Below are positions 35,494-42,293 of a stretch of DNA of 52,506 nt, in pieces (position 1 is the first letter of the stretch; the number at the start of each line of letters is the position of its first letter). Made by a program: the position numbers and the translations under genes. Below the pieces are notes generated by a model. It saw nothing but the letters and a program-made list of their open reading frames with translations, was not told the origin of the DNA and did not search any database. The DNA comes from Gemmatimonadota bacterium (GTDB lineage: Bacteria > Gemmatimonadota > Gemmatimonadetes > Palauibacterales > Palauibacteraceae): the NCBI GenBank assembly GCA_022820995.1, contig JAJEEM010000035.1:1-52506 (forward strand). Reading direction: 5' to 3'.

Positions 35494-35748
35494 ATGGGCC
35501 GAACGTCAGCGACCAGAACCGTCAAGCTCGTCCCGGTCGGGAACTCGAAGGGCATCCGGCTTCCGAAGGCTTTGCTGCGCAAGTACGGATGGAGCGATTC
35601 CGTGATCCTGGAGGAAGCGGAAGACGGCATCATCCTCAGGGGCGAGACGGAGTCCTGCACATCGTGGGAGGACACGTATCGCGCCATGGCGGCGGTGAGC
35701 GAAGACTGGGGCGACTTTGACGCTACCCTCGCCGATGGTCTCGAATAG
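35494..35748 (+). CDS. MazE/AbrB-type antitoxin, apparently orphan
   Basis: 84 residues. The N-terminal 48 residues (VKLVPVGNSKGIRLPKALLRKYG, then DSVILEEAEDGIILRG) are a SpoVT-AbrB/MazE swapped-hairpin DNA-binding domain. The acidic C-terminal tail (WEDTYRAMAAVSEDWGDFD) is the part that wraps a MazF-like toxin in known pairs. No toxin gene follows; the next 100 bases are non-coding and then a class V aminotransferase-fold gene begins. It may regulate a toxin elsewhere or be a decayed pair. Confidence 0.75.
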   Translation: MGRTSATRTVKLVPVGNSKGIRLPKALLRKYGWSDSVILEEAEDGIILRGETESCTSWEDTYRAMAAVSEDWGDFDATLADGLE

Positions 35749-35849
35749 ACAGCGCGCCGCTGTTCCGCGAACGGGTGGCGGGCGTACGTTCCGAGGGTCG
35801 TTTCGGGGGTCTGTGACAGACCGCGTACGAGAGGGATCAGGAGGGACGG

Positions 35850-37109
35850 ATGACCGAGTGGAGCCGCCGCAACTTCGTCAAGACGACCGCCGCCGCGGGG
35901 CTCGTACTGCCCGCCGCGCCGGCCCTCGCCGCGCACCAGCCGGCCGCCGCCGACACCGGCTCACGTACGTCGGCTGTTCCTGGGTCGGATGACGACCCGC
36001 TCGGGATCCGGGGCCAGTTCCCGGTCACCGACGAGTTCGCCTATCTGAACACGGCCTCCACGGGCCCTCTTCCGCTTCCGGTCCGTGAGGCGCTCGTCTC
36101 GTATGCGGACGAGAAGACGACGTACCGGGATCCCGGGAGCCGCAGGCGCGCCGTGGACCGCGCGCGGACCCGCTTCGCCAACCTGTTTGGAGCGGACGAA
36201 AGCGAGATCGCTTTCCTCTTCAACACGAGCGACGGCGAGAACATCGTGGCCAACGCGATCGACTGGCGGCCGGGCGACAACGTCGTCATCGACGAACTCC
36301 ACTTCACGACCGCGTTCGTCGTCTACCGGGAGCTGGAAAGGCGGAAGGGCGTCGAACTCCGGATCATCCCCTCGCGCGAGGGGCGCGCCCATCCCGAGGA
36401 CTACGACGCGTACACGGACGACCGCACGCGCCTCATCAGCGTGGCGTGGGTGTCGAACCGGAACGGGTTCCGGCACGACCTCCCGACGCTGGCCGAGATC
36501 GTTCACGCGCGGGGCGGATACCTGTTCGCCGATGGGATCCAGGCGTTCGGCACCTCCCCGACGAACCTGCACGCCGAGAACGTCGACTTCGCTTGCGGCA
36601 ACGGGTACAAGTGGCTCCACGCTGACTTCGGGTGCTCGATTCTGTATGCGCGGCGCGAGCACCACGACTGGATGGAACCCGACCGCTTCGGCCACGCGCA
36701 GGTGGCCGAGACGCTCCCGGAGCATCAGTACCGGCTGAGGACGGACGCCCGGAAGTTCGAGCACGGGAGCCTCGCCTTCGGTCCCGTTGCGGCCATGGAC
36801 GCCGCCCTCGGCTTCATCGAGGAGGTGGGGCTGGCGCGGATCGCCGAGCACACGCACGCGCTCGCCGGCCAGTTGCGCGAGGGTGCGGCCGACCTCGGGA
36901 TGAAGCTGTTCACGCCGCCGTCGAACCCGTCACCGATCGTGAGCTTCTACCACGGGTTGGACTCGCAGGAACTCAGCGACGCGCTGAACGCCGAAGGGGT
37001 CTTCTTCACCTACCAGGAGGGTGGGGAACTCCTCCGCGCCGCCGTCGCGATGTTCAACAACCGCGACGACGTCGACCGCCTGCTCGGAGTGATCGCCGCC
37101 CGCGTGTAA
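35850..37109 (+). CDS. Tat-exported class V aminotransferase-fold protein
   Basis: 419 residues. Twin-arginine signal SRRNFVKTTAAAG followed by a hydrophobic stretch and Ala-rich cleavage region, so an exported PLP protein, which is unusual. Domain: VAWVSNRNGFRHDLPTLAEI, FADGIQAFG (PLP-pyridine Asp), and CGNGYKWLHAD with Lys254 as Schiff-base lysine. Resembles the isopenicillin N epimerase/cysteine-desulfurase-like group. Substrate unknown. It ends four bases before the convergent PIN gene. Confidence 0.8.
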   Translation: MTEWSRRNFVKTTAAAGLVLPAAPALAAHQPAAADTGSRTSAVPGSDDDPLGIRGQFPVTDEFAYLNTASTGPLPLPVREALVSYADEKTTYRDPGSRRRAVDRARTRFANLFGADESEIAFLFNTSDGENIVANAIDWRPGDNVVIDELHFTTAFVVYRELERRKGVELRIIPSREGRAHPEDYDAYTDDRTRLISVAWVSNRNGFRHDLPTLAEIVHARGGYLFADGIQAFGTSPTNLHAENVDFACGNGYKWLHADFGCSILYARREHHDWMEPDRFGHAQVAETLPEHQYRLRTDARKFEHGSLAFGPVAAMDAALGFIEEVGLARIAEHTHALAGQLREGAADLGMKLFTPPSNPSPIVSFYHGLDSQELSDALNAEGVFFTYQEGGELLRAAVAMFNNRDDVDRLLGVIAARV

Positions 37110-37113
37110 CGCT

Positions 37114-37545
37114 TCAGGCGGCCGGATCGATCACGCTGAGGAACGGGAAGCGCCGAAATCCGGCGTCCCGCGTGCATATGCGGCTGATGCCGTGTTCGCG
37201 CATCAGGACGGCAATGTGCAGGTGGTGCATCTGGTTTCCGCAGACCTCTGGAAGTTCCTCAACTGTCCGGGCCAGTACGGCCGCGTGACGCTGGGTCGCG
37301 ACCAGCAATTCAACGCCTGGCGAGTTGAGGAGGTCGGAGAGAAAACGCCAGGCGTTCGCGGGTTGTTGCGGTGACGGCAATACATGCGGGTGAGTCGCCA
37401 CGCGGAGGAACTCGTAGCAGACGCTCCACGTGATGAACGTCGGTGAGGGCTCGCGGCGCGCGTCGTCCAGCCGCTGCCGGCAGGGGACGTGGAACTCGAA
37501 ATCCTCGTTCGCCGCATACAGGAGCACGTTCGTGTCGAAGACCAG
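37114..37545 (-). CDS. vapC: PIN-domain toxin (VapC-like), CTG start, altered active site
   Basis: 143 residues if initiated at CTG 37545. A complete PIN fold must include the first strand and Asp4 (LVFDTNVLLY), but the frame has no ATG, GTG or TTG before it: a TGA lies eight codons upstream and the only start-like codon is CTG, with GGGGAGTGAG ahead of it. GTG 37527 would remove the catalytic Asp. Glu45 (VCYEFL) and Asp127 (CTRDAGF) are kept, but the third acidic position of the usual HDAHIA-type helix is His108 (MHHLHIA). The CTG starts five bases after the antitoxin stop. It may be active, weakened, or dead. Confidence 0.7.
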   Translation of the reverse strand: MVFDTNVLLYAANEDFEFHVPCRQRLDDARREPSPTFITWSVCYEFLRVATHPHVLPSPQQPANAWRFLSDLLNSPGVELLVATQRHAAVLARTVEELPEVCGNQMHHLHIAVLMREHGISRICTRDAGFRRFPFLSVIDPAA

Positions 37546-37549
37546 GGTC

Positions 37550-38101
37550 TCACTCCCCTTCCATCACGCGGTAGAGCGCGTCCCGGTCGGATATGTCCAC
37601 CGACGGTCGGCCAGCACGCCACGTGGGGAGAGGTGCGAGTGTGTCAGGCGAACCGTCGGTGGAGGTCGGTTCCGCCAGCACACGCCGGAGCCCTGCCTCG
37701 ACGAGGTCGGACATGGCGACCCCTCGTCGCGCGGCCTCTTCGCGCAGACGCCGCATTACGGCATCGTTGATTCGCAATGTCTCCTCCGCATAGGGCGCCG
37801 CCCGCTCCCGCACGGACTGCGGCTGGACGCTTACCTCTTCCTCGCCGCTACGCGTCAGGGCAACGTCATAGGCCGCCTGCATGTGCATCAGCGTCTCCAT
37901 CCTGACGCCGAACGCCTTTTCGATGCGCAGGGCCATCGTCCCCGACAGATCCGACCGACCGTTCAGAAACGCGGACAACGCGGGGCGGGAGACGCCAAGC
38001 ACCCGGGCAGCCCCGACTACGGTCAAGTCTCGGGACTCCAGGATCTCCGTCCTGACGAACTCGCCCGGATGGGGCGGACCTTGCCTTCCTCTTTGATTCA
38101 T
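37550..38101 (-). CDS. HigA-VapB fusion antitoxin
   Basis: 183 residues. Residues about 10-95 are a HigA-type XRE antitoxin: HPGEFVRTEIL, helix-turn-helix 28-50 (GAARVLGVSRPALSAFLNGR) and the typical end LRIEKAFGVRMETLMHMQAA. Residues 108-142 are a ribbon-helix-helix VapB DNA-binding domain (TLRINDAVMRRLREEAARRG). Residues 157-183 (PLPTWRAG, then SVDISDRDALYRVMEGE) are the toxin-neutralising VapB tail. Each half matches a stand-alone antitoxin in full. No higB gene is present. GGAGGAG at 37781-37787 precedes an internal TTG (37777), which could give VapB alone (75 residues). Confidence 0.8.
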   Translation of the reverse strand: MNQRGRQGPPHPGEFVRTEILESRDLTVVGAARVLGVSRPALSAFLNGRSDLSGTMALRIEKAFGVRMETLMHMQAAYDVALTRSGEEEVSVQPQSVRERAAPYAEETLRINDAVMRRLREEAARRGVAMSDLVEAGLRRVLAEPTSTDGSPDTLAPLPTWRAGRPSVDISDRDALYRVMEGE

Positions 38102-38102
38102 C

Positions 38103-38137
38103 CGTAAAGCGTAGCGTTACGGGCAACGATTCGTCAA
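38103..38137 (-). promoter_or_regulatory. Promoter and inverted-repeat operator of the fused antitoxin
   Basis: Read on the minus strand: TTGACG (38132-38137), an 18-base spacer, TACGCT (38108-38113), then about six bases to ATG 38101. Transcription would start at or next to the ATG, giving a leaderless mRNA, and no Shine-Dalgarno fits in the space. The imperfect inverted repeat CGTAA...TTACG (38103-38121) covers the -10 element, as expected for an autoregulatory site bound by the HigA-type helix-turn-helix. Confidence 0.5.
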
Positions 38138-38161
38138 CAGAAGATGACCGGCGGGGGAACG

Positions 38162-39667
38162 CTACCGGATCTCCTCGCGGATGGTGGCCAGTTCCGCCGC
38201 CGCGCCCTCGGGCGGTTGAGTGAACAGGCTCACGCCGATCGTGACGGCGAAGCCCGCCGCGAAGCCCGGGAGCATCTCGTACAGGTCGTAGAAGCCCTGC
38301 TTGAAGAAGACGACCCACAGCATCGTGACGAGGAAGCCGGCGATCATGCCCGCGAGCGCGCCCGCGCGCGTGGTCCGGGCCCAGAAGAGCGAGCACAGCA
38401 CGACGGGGGCGAACGCCGCCGCGAGACCGGACCACGCGAAGAGGACGAACCAGAAGATCGCCCGCTCGGCGGTGAGCGCGAGGAGCAGTCCGGTCACGCC
38501 GAGCACGACGGTCACGGCCTTCCCCAGCACCGAGAGCGTCCGCTGCCGGGCGTCGGGGCGGAAGATCTTCTGGTAGACGTCCCGCACCGCCGCGGAGGAG
38601 GCGAGGATCAGCAGCGAATCGGCCGTCGACATGATGGCGGCGAGGACGACGACGAGGACGAGGCCGGTGAACAGGTCGGGCAGGAGTCCGGCGGCCATGG
38701 CGGGGAGCGCCGTCTCCGGGTCCGCGAGGGCCGGGTAGAGGACGCGGGCGGCCATCCCCGTGAACACGGCCCCCATGTCGAAGACGATGATGCAGCCGAC
38801 GGCGATCGGTCCCGCCTTCCGGATCTCGCGCTGGTCGCGGGCGGCGAGGAAGCGCACCAGCAGTTGCGGGGCGCCGAGGAACGCGAGTCCGACGCCCACG
38901 AACCCGGCCGCGCTCGCGATCCCGAGCGGGGTGAGTCCGAGCCCGCCGCCGAGCCGCAGGAGGTCCGAGCCGGATGCCTGGAGGCCATCGAACACGGCGA
39001 GAGGTTCGGCCGCCCGCAGCCCGTCCATGAGCGCGCCCCAGCCCCCGACCGCGCCGATGCCGACGAAGGGGAGGACGAGCAGACACGCGAACATGAGCAC
39101 GCCCTGCGCGAAGTCGGAGTAGGCGACGGCTTTGAATCCGCCCACGACGGTGTAGAAGAGGACCACGGCGAGGCCGAGCCCGACGCCCACGCCGTAGCCG
39201 GTGCCGAGGAAGGAATCGAACGCCTTCCCGGTCGCCGTGAGCTGGGCCCCCACGTAGAAGGCGACCATGGAGAGGACGATGACGGCCCCGACGATGCGGA
39301 AGCTGTGCGTCTTGTCGCGGAAGCGGTCCTCGAGGTAGTCGGGGACGGTGATCGAACCGTAGCGGTCGGTGAACGCCTTGAACGGCCGCGCCACGAAGGC
39401 CCAGGCGAGTGCGACGCCGAGTACCTCTCCCAGGACGACCCAAAGGGCGTGCATGCCGAGTGCGTACCCGATCCCCGTGAGCCCGAGCAGGAGCCAGGCG
39501 CTCTCTCCCGTCGCGTTGGACGAGAAGGCGAGGACCCACGACGGCAGCTTCTTCCCGGCCGCGTAGTAGCCCTTCACGTCGTGCGATTCCTTCCCGCCCC
39601 ACACCCCGATGACGAGGAGGAAGAGGAGATAGACGACCACGACGCCGATGATCACGGGAGAGGGCAT
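38162..39667 (-). CDS. putP: Sodium/proline symporter (SSS family)
   Basis: 501 residues from ATG 39667. About 13 hydrophobic segments with SSS-family signatures: YYAAGKKLPSWVLAFSSNATGESAWLL in the first helices (unwound Na+/substrate site), VVGGFKAVAYSDFAQGVLMF, and AIMSTADSLLILASSA in helix 8. The GESAWLL segment is the PutP-type pattern, supporting proline; other amino acids or sugars are possible in this family. Na+-coupled uptake at the inner membrane. It ends 60 bases from the toxin-antitoxin locus. Confidence 0.85.
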   Translation of the reverse strand: MPSPVIIGVVVVYLLFLLVIGVWGGKESHDVKGYYAAGKKLPSWVLAFSSNATGESAWLLLGLTGIGYALGMHALWVVLGEVLGVALAWAFVARPFKAFTDRYGSITVPDYLEDRFRDKTHSFRIVGAVIVLSMVAFYVGAQLTATGKAFDSFLGTGYGVGVGLGLAVVLFYTVVGGFKAVAYSDFAQGVLMFACLLVLPFVGIGAVGGWGALMDGLRAAEPLAVFDGLQASGSDLLRLGGGLGLTPLGIASAAGFVGVGLAFLGAPQLLVRFLAARDQREIRKAGPIAVGCIIVFDMGAVFTGMAARVLYPALADPETALPAMAAGLLPDLFTGLVLVVVLAAIMSTADSLLILASSAAVRDVYQKIFRPDARQRTLSVLGKAVTVVLGVTGLLLALTAERAIFWFVLFAWSGLAAAFAPVVLCSLFWARTTRAGALAGMIAGFLVTMLWVVFFKQGFYDLYEMLPGFAAGFAVTIGVSLFTQPPEGAAAELATIREEIR

Positions 39668-39763
39668 TCACGCCTCCGTTCGCGTGTTTCGAGGACCGCA
39701 GGTGACCTACGTTCCACCCGGGACCGGCTGCTGACAACCATCGCGCGCGGAGGGAGACACGGG

Positions 39764-40822
39764 TTGGCCACTCTGGGAGCTGTCACGGCGACGCACCGCT
39801 TCGACGAGGGGCGGCTTGCGGACTACCTGTGCTCCGCGGGGCTGCGGGAGTTCGCGGGCGGGCTGACGGCGCTCCAGTACCAGGGCGGCCAGTCGAACCC
39901 CACCTACCGGCTCGAAGCGGGCGGGCGGTACTTCGTGCTCAGGAAGAAGCCGCCGGGCGATCTGCTTCCCTCGGCGCATCTCATCGAGCGTGAGTACCGG
40001 GTGATGAAGGCGCTCGCCGACACGGACGTCCCCGTGCCGGGCATGATCCACCTGTGCGAGGATCCCGGCGTGATCGGGCAGACGTTCTTCGTCATGGAGC
40101 ATGTGGAGGGGCGGGTGCCCTCGGCGCCGGGACTGCCGGAGGTCGACACTCCCGCCGAGCGGGCGGCGATCTACGACGCGATGAACGAGGCCCTGGCCCG
40201 GCTGCACGCCGTGGACTGGGTCGCGGTTGGTCTGGGAGATTACGGGAAGCCGTCGCGCTACGTGGCGCGGCAGGTTTCCCTCTGGACGAGACAGTACGAG
40301 GCGGCCCGCACCGATCCGATCCCGGCGATGGAGGCGCTCGTCGAGTGGCTCCCCGAGCACGTCCCCGCCAGCGACGCGGCCGAGGAGGAGACGACGATCG
40401 CGCACGGCGACTATCGGCTCGACAACATGATCCTGCACCCTACCGAACCGCGGGTGCTCGCGATCGTCGACTGGGAGTTGTCGACGCTGGGCCATCCGCT
40501 GGCCGACCTCGCGTACAACTGCATGACGTATCATCTGCCCGAAGGGCCCCTGTGGAAGGGGCTGGGGGAGATCGACTGCGAGGCGCTGGGGATCCCGTCG
40601 GAGGAGGAATACGTCGCCGCCTACTGTCGGCGGACGGGGCGCGATGGAGTGCCGGACTGGGAGTTCTTCATGGCGTTCGGCCTGTTCCGGCTCGCCTCGA
40701 TCTGTCAGGGCGTCTACGCGCGCGCCCTCCAGGGCAACGCGAGTTCGCGGAACGCGCTGGAGGTCGGGGCCAAGGCGCCGATGCTCGCGGAAGCCGGCTG
40801 GAGCTTCGCCCGCCGCGCCTGA
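39764..40822 (+). CDS. Aminoglycoside phosphotransferase-like kinase, ACAD10/11-type
   Basis: 352 residues from TTG 39764 with GGAGGGAG upstream; the longer open frame before it is antisense to PutP. A protein-kinase-like APH fold: YQGGQSNPTYRLEAGGRYFVLRKKP (nucleotide loop and Lys), FFVMEHVEG (hinge), IAHGDYRLDNMILHP (catalytic Asp and Asn) and IVDWELSTLGHPLADLAY (Mg-binding Asp). The group matches the kinase half of eukaryotic ACAD10/ACAD11, in which it phosphorylates 4-hydroxyacyl-CoAs. The adjacent convergent gene encodes the matching dehydrogenase half, so a 4-hydroxy-acid degradation pair is likely. Confidence 0.8.
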   Translation: MATLGAVTATHRFDEGRLADYLCSAGLREFAGGLTALQYQGGQSNPTYRLEAGGRYFVLRKKPPGDLLPSAHLIEREYRVMKALADTDVPVPGMIHLCEDPGVIGQTFFVMEHVEGRVPSAPGLPEVDTPAERAAIYDAMNEALARLHAVDWVAVGLGDYGKPSRYVARQVSLWTRQYEAARTDPIPAMEALVEWLPEHVPASDAAEEETTIAHGDYRLDNMILHPTEPRVLAIVDWELSTLGHPLADLAYNCMTYHLPEGPLWKGLGEIDCEALGIPSEEEYVAAYCRRTGRDGVPDWEFFMAFGLFRLASICQGVYARALQGNASSRNALEVGAKAPMLAEAGWSFARRA

Positions 40823-40877
40823 GGTCCGCCGCGGCCGCGTGAGCCCGGCCCGGGGCGTCTGAGGTCCGCTGCGACGC

Positions 40878-42128
40878 CTACGACTCCCGCGACGCCCGCA
40901 GTTCGAGCTTCGCGAGCGCCTCGAGGTGGACCTCGTCGGGGCCGTCGGCGAGGCGCAGGGTGCGCGAATGCGCGTAGGCGGCGGCGAGCCACGTGTCGGG
41001 GCTCACGCCGAGGGCGCCGTGGACCTGGATCGCCTGGTCGAGGACGCGGCAGGCCATGCGCGGCGCGACGACCTTGATCATCGCGATCTCGCGGCGCGCG
41101 GCCTTGTTCCCGACGGCGTCCATCATGTGCGCGGCGTGGAGCGTGAGGAGCCGGGCCTGGTCCACGGCGATGCGGCACTCGGCGAGCGCGTGGCGAAGGG
41201 CGCCCTTCTCGGCGAGGGGGCCGGCGAAGGCGACACGGGTCCTCGCGCGCTCGGCCATGTCCTCGATCGCGCGCTCGGCGACGCCGATGAGCCGCATGCA
41301 GTGGTGGATGCGGCCGGGGCCGAGGCGGCCCTGCGCGATCTCGAACCCGCGGCCCGGGCCGAGGAGGATGTTCCCGGCGGGCACGCGGACGTCGGTGAAG
41401 CGCACTTCGCCGTGGCCGACGGGGGCGCTGTCGTAGCCGAACACGCCGAGCGGCCGGACGACCTCGATCCCGGCGGCGTCGCGCGGCACGAGCACCATCG
41501 ACTGCTGCCGGTGGCGCGCCGCGTCGGGGTCTGTCTTGCCCATGAAGATGAACAGCCGGCACTCCGCCCGGGGGGCCTGCGTCGCCCACCACTTGTGGCC
41601 GTTGATGACCCACTCGTCCCCCTCGCGGACGATCGACGAGCGGATGTTCGTCGCGTCCGACGAGGCCACGTCCGGCTCCGTCATCGCGAAGGACGAGCGG
41701 ATCTCGCCCGCCAGCAGCGGCTCGAGCCACTCCTTCCGCTGCGCGGTCGTCCCGTACCGGGCCAGCGTCTCCATGTTGCCCGTGTCGGGAGCGTTGCAGT
41801 TGAAGACCTCGGGCGCCCATTCCACGCGTCCCATGACCTCGCAGATGAGCGCGTACTCGAGGTTCGACAGACCCGCGCCGCAGCGAGTCTTCGGGTCCGC
41901 GCCGTCGTCCGGCTCGGCGTCGGGTGGGAGGAAGAGGTTCCACAGTCCCTCTGCGCGCGCCCGTCCCTTCAGCGTCTCCAGGATCGGCGGGGTCGAGAAA
42001 CGGTTCTCCGCCGCCTCGATTTCCCGATCGAAGGTTTCCTCGTTGGGATGGACGTGTGTCTCGATGAACTCGCGCACGCGCGCCTGGAGTTCGAGGGACC
42101 GTCTGGAGAAGAGGGCTGGGGCGTTCAC
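40878..42128 (-). CDS. Acyl-CoA dehydrogenase, ACAD10/11-like
   Basis: 416 residues from ATG 42128. FAD acyl-CoA dehydrogenase motifs: [53 protein letters not shown], and the C-terminal [22 protein letters not shown] with ADGPDEVH. The DGPDEVH ending with Asp rather than the usual EGT-type Glu region is typical of the ACAD11-like branch. Together with the kinase-like gene 55 bases away it would form the two-step removal of a 4-hydroxy group through a 4-phosphoacyl-CoA. Confidence 0.85.
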   Translation of the reverse strand: MNAPALFSRRSLELQARVREFIETHVHPNEETFDREIEAAENRFSTPPILETLKGRARAEGLWNLFLPPDAEPDDGADPKTRCGAGLSNLEYALICEVMGRVEWAPEVFNCNAPDTGNMETLARYGTTAQRKEWLEPLLAGEIRSSFAMTEPDVASSDATNIRSSIVREGDEWVINGHKWWATQAPRAECRLFIFMGKTDPDAARHRQQSMVLVPRDAAGIEVVRPLGVFGYDSAPVGHGEVRFTDVRVPAGNILLGPGRGFEIAQGRLGPGRIHHCMRLIGVAERAIEDMAERARTRVAFAGPLAEKGALRHALAECRIAVDQARLLTLHAAHMMDAVGNKAARREIAMIKVVAPRMACRVLDQAIQVHGALGVSPDTWLAAAYAHSRTLRLADGPDEVHLEALAKLELRASRES

Positions 42129-42293
42129 TCGCGCTCCGCCGGCGTCGCCGGGTCAGTGTCCGGGTCGGGGTGACATTGTCGGGGTGGGCCCCAAGATTAG
42201 CGGGCTCTCCGGCGGAAACAACGGGCACCGCCGACAGCACCGTTACCGACACGGCGGCCGGGTACGGCGGCCGGCACCTCCAGGGACTCGGGG

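Noticed and set aside
35717..35992. Possible MazF toxin after the MazE-like gene
   Set aside because: Starts inside the antitoxin, overlaps the Tat-exported PLP gene, and shows no MazF strand motifs.
38144..39763. Long N-terminal extension of the kinase-like protein
   Set aside because: Acidic, repetitive sequence antisense to PutP; the real start TTG 39764 has a ribosome site and the fold begins there.
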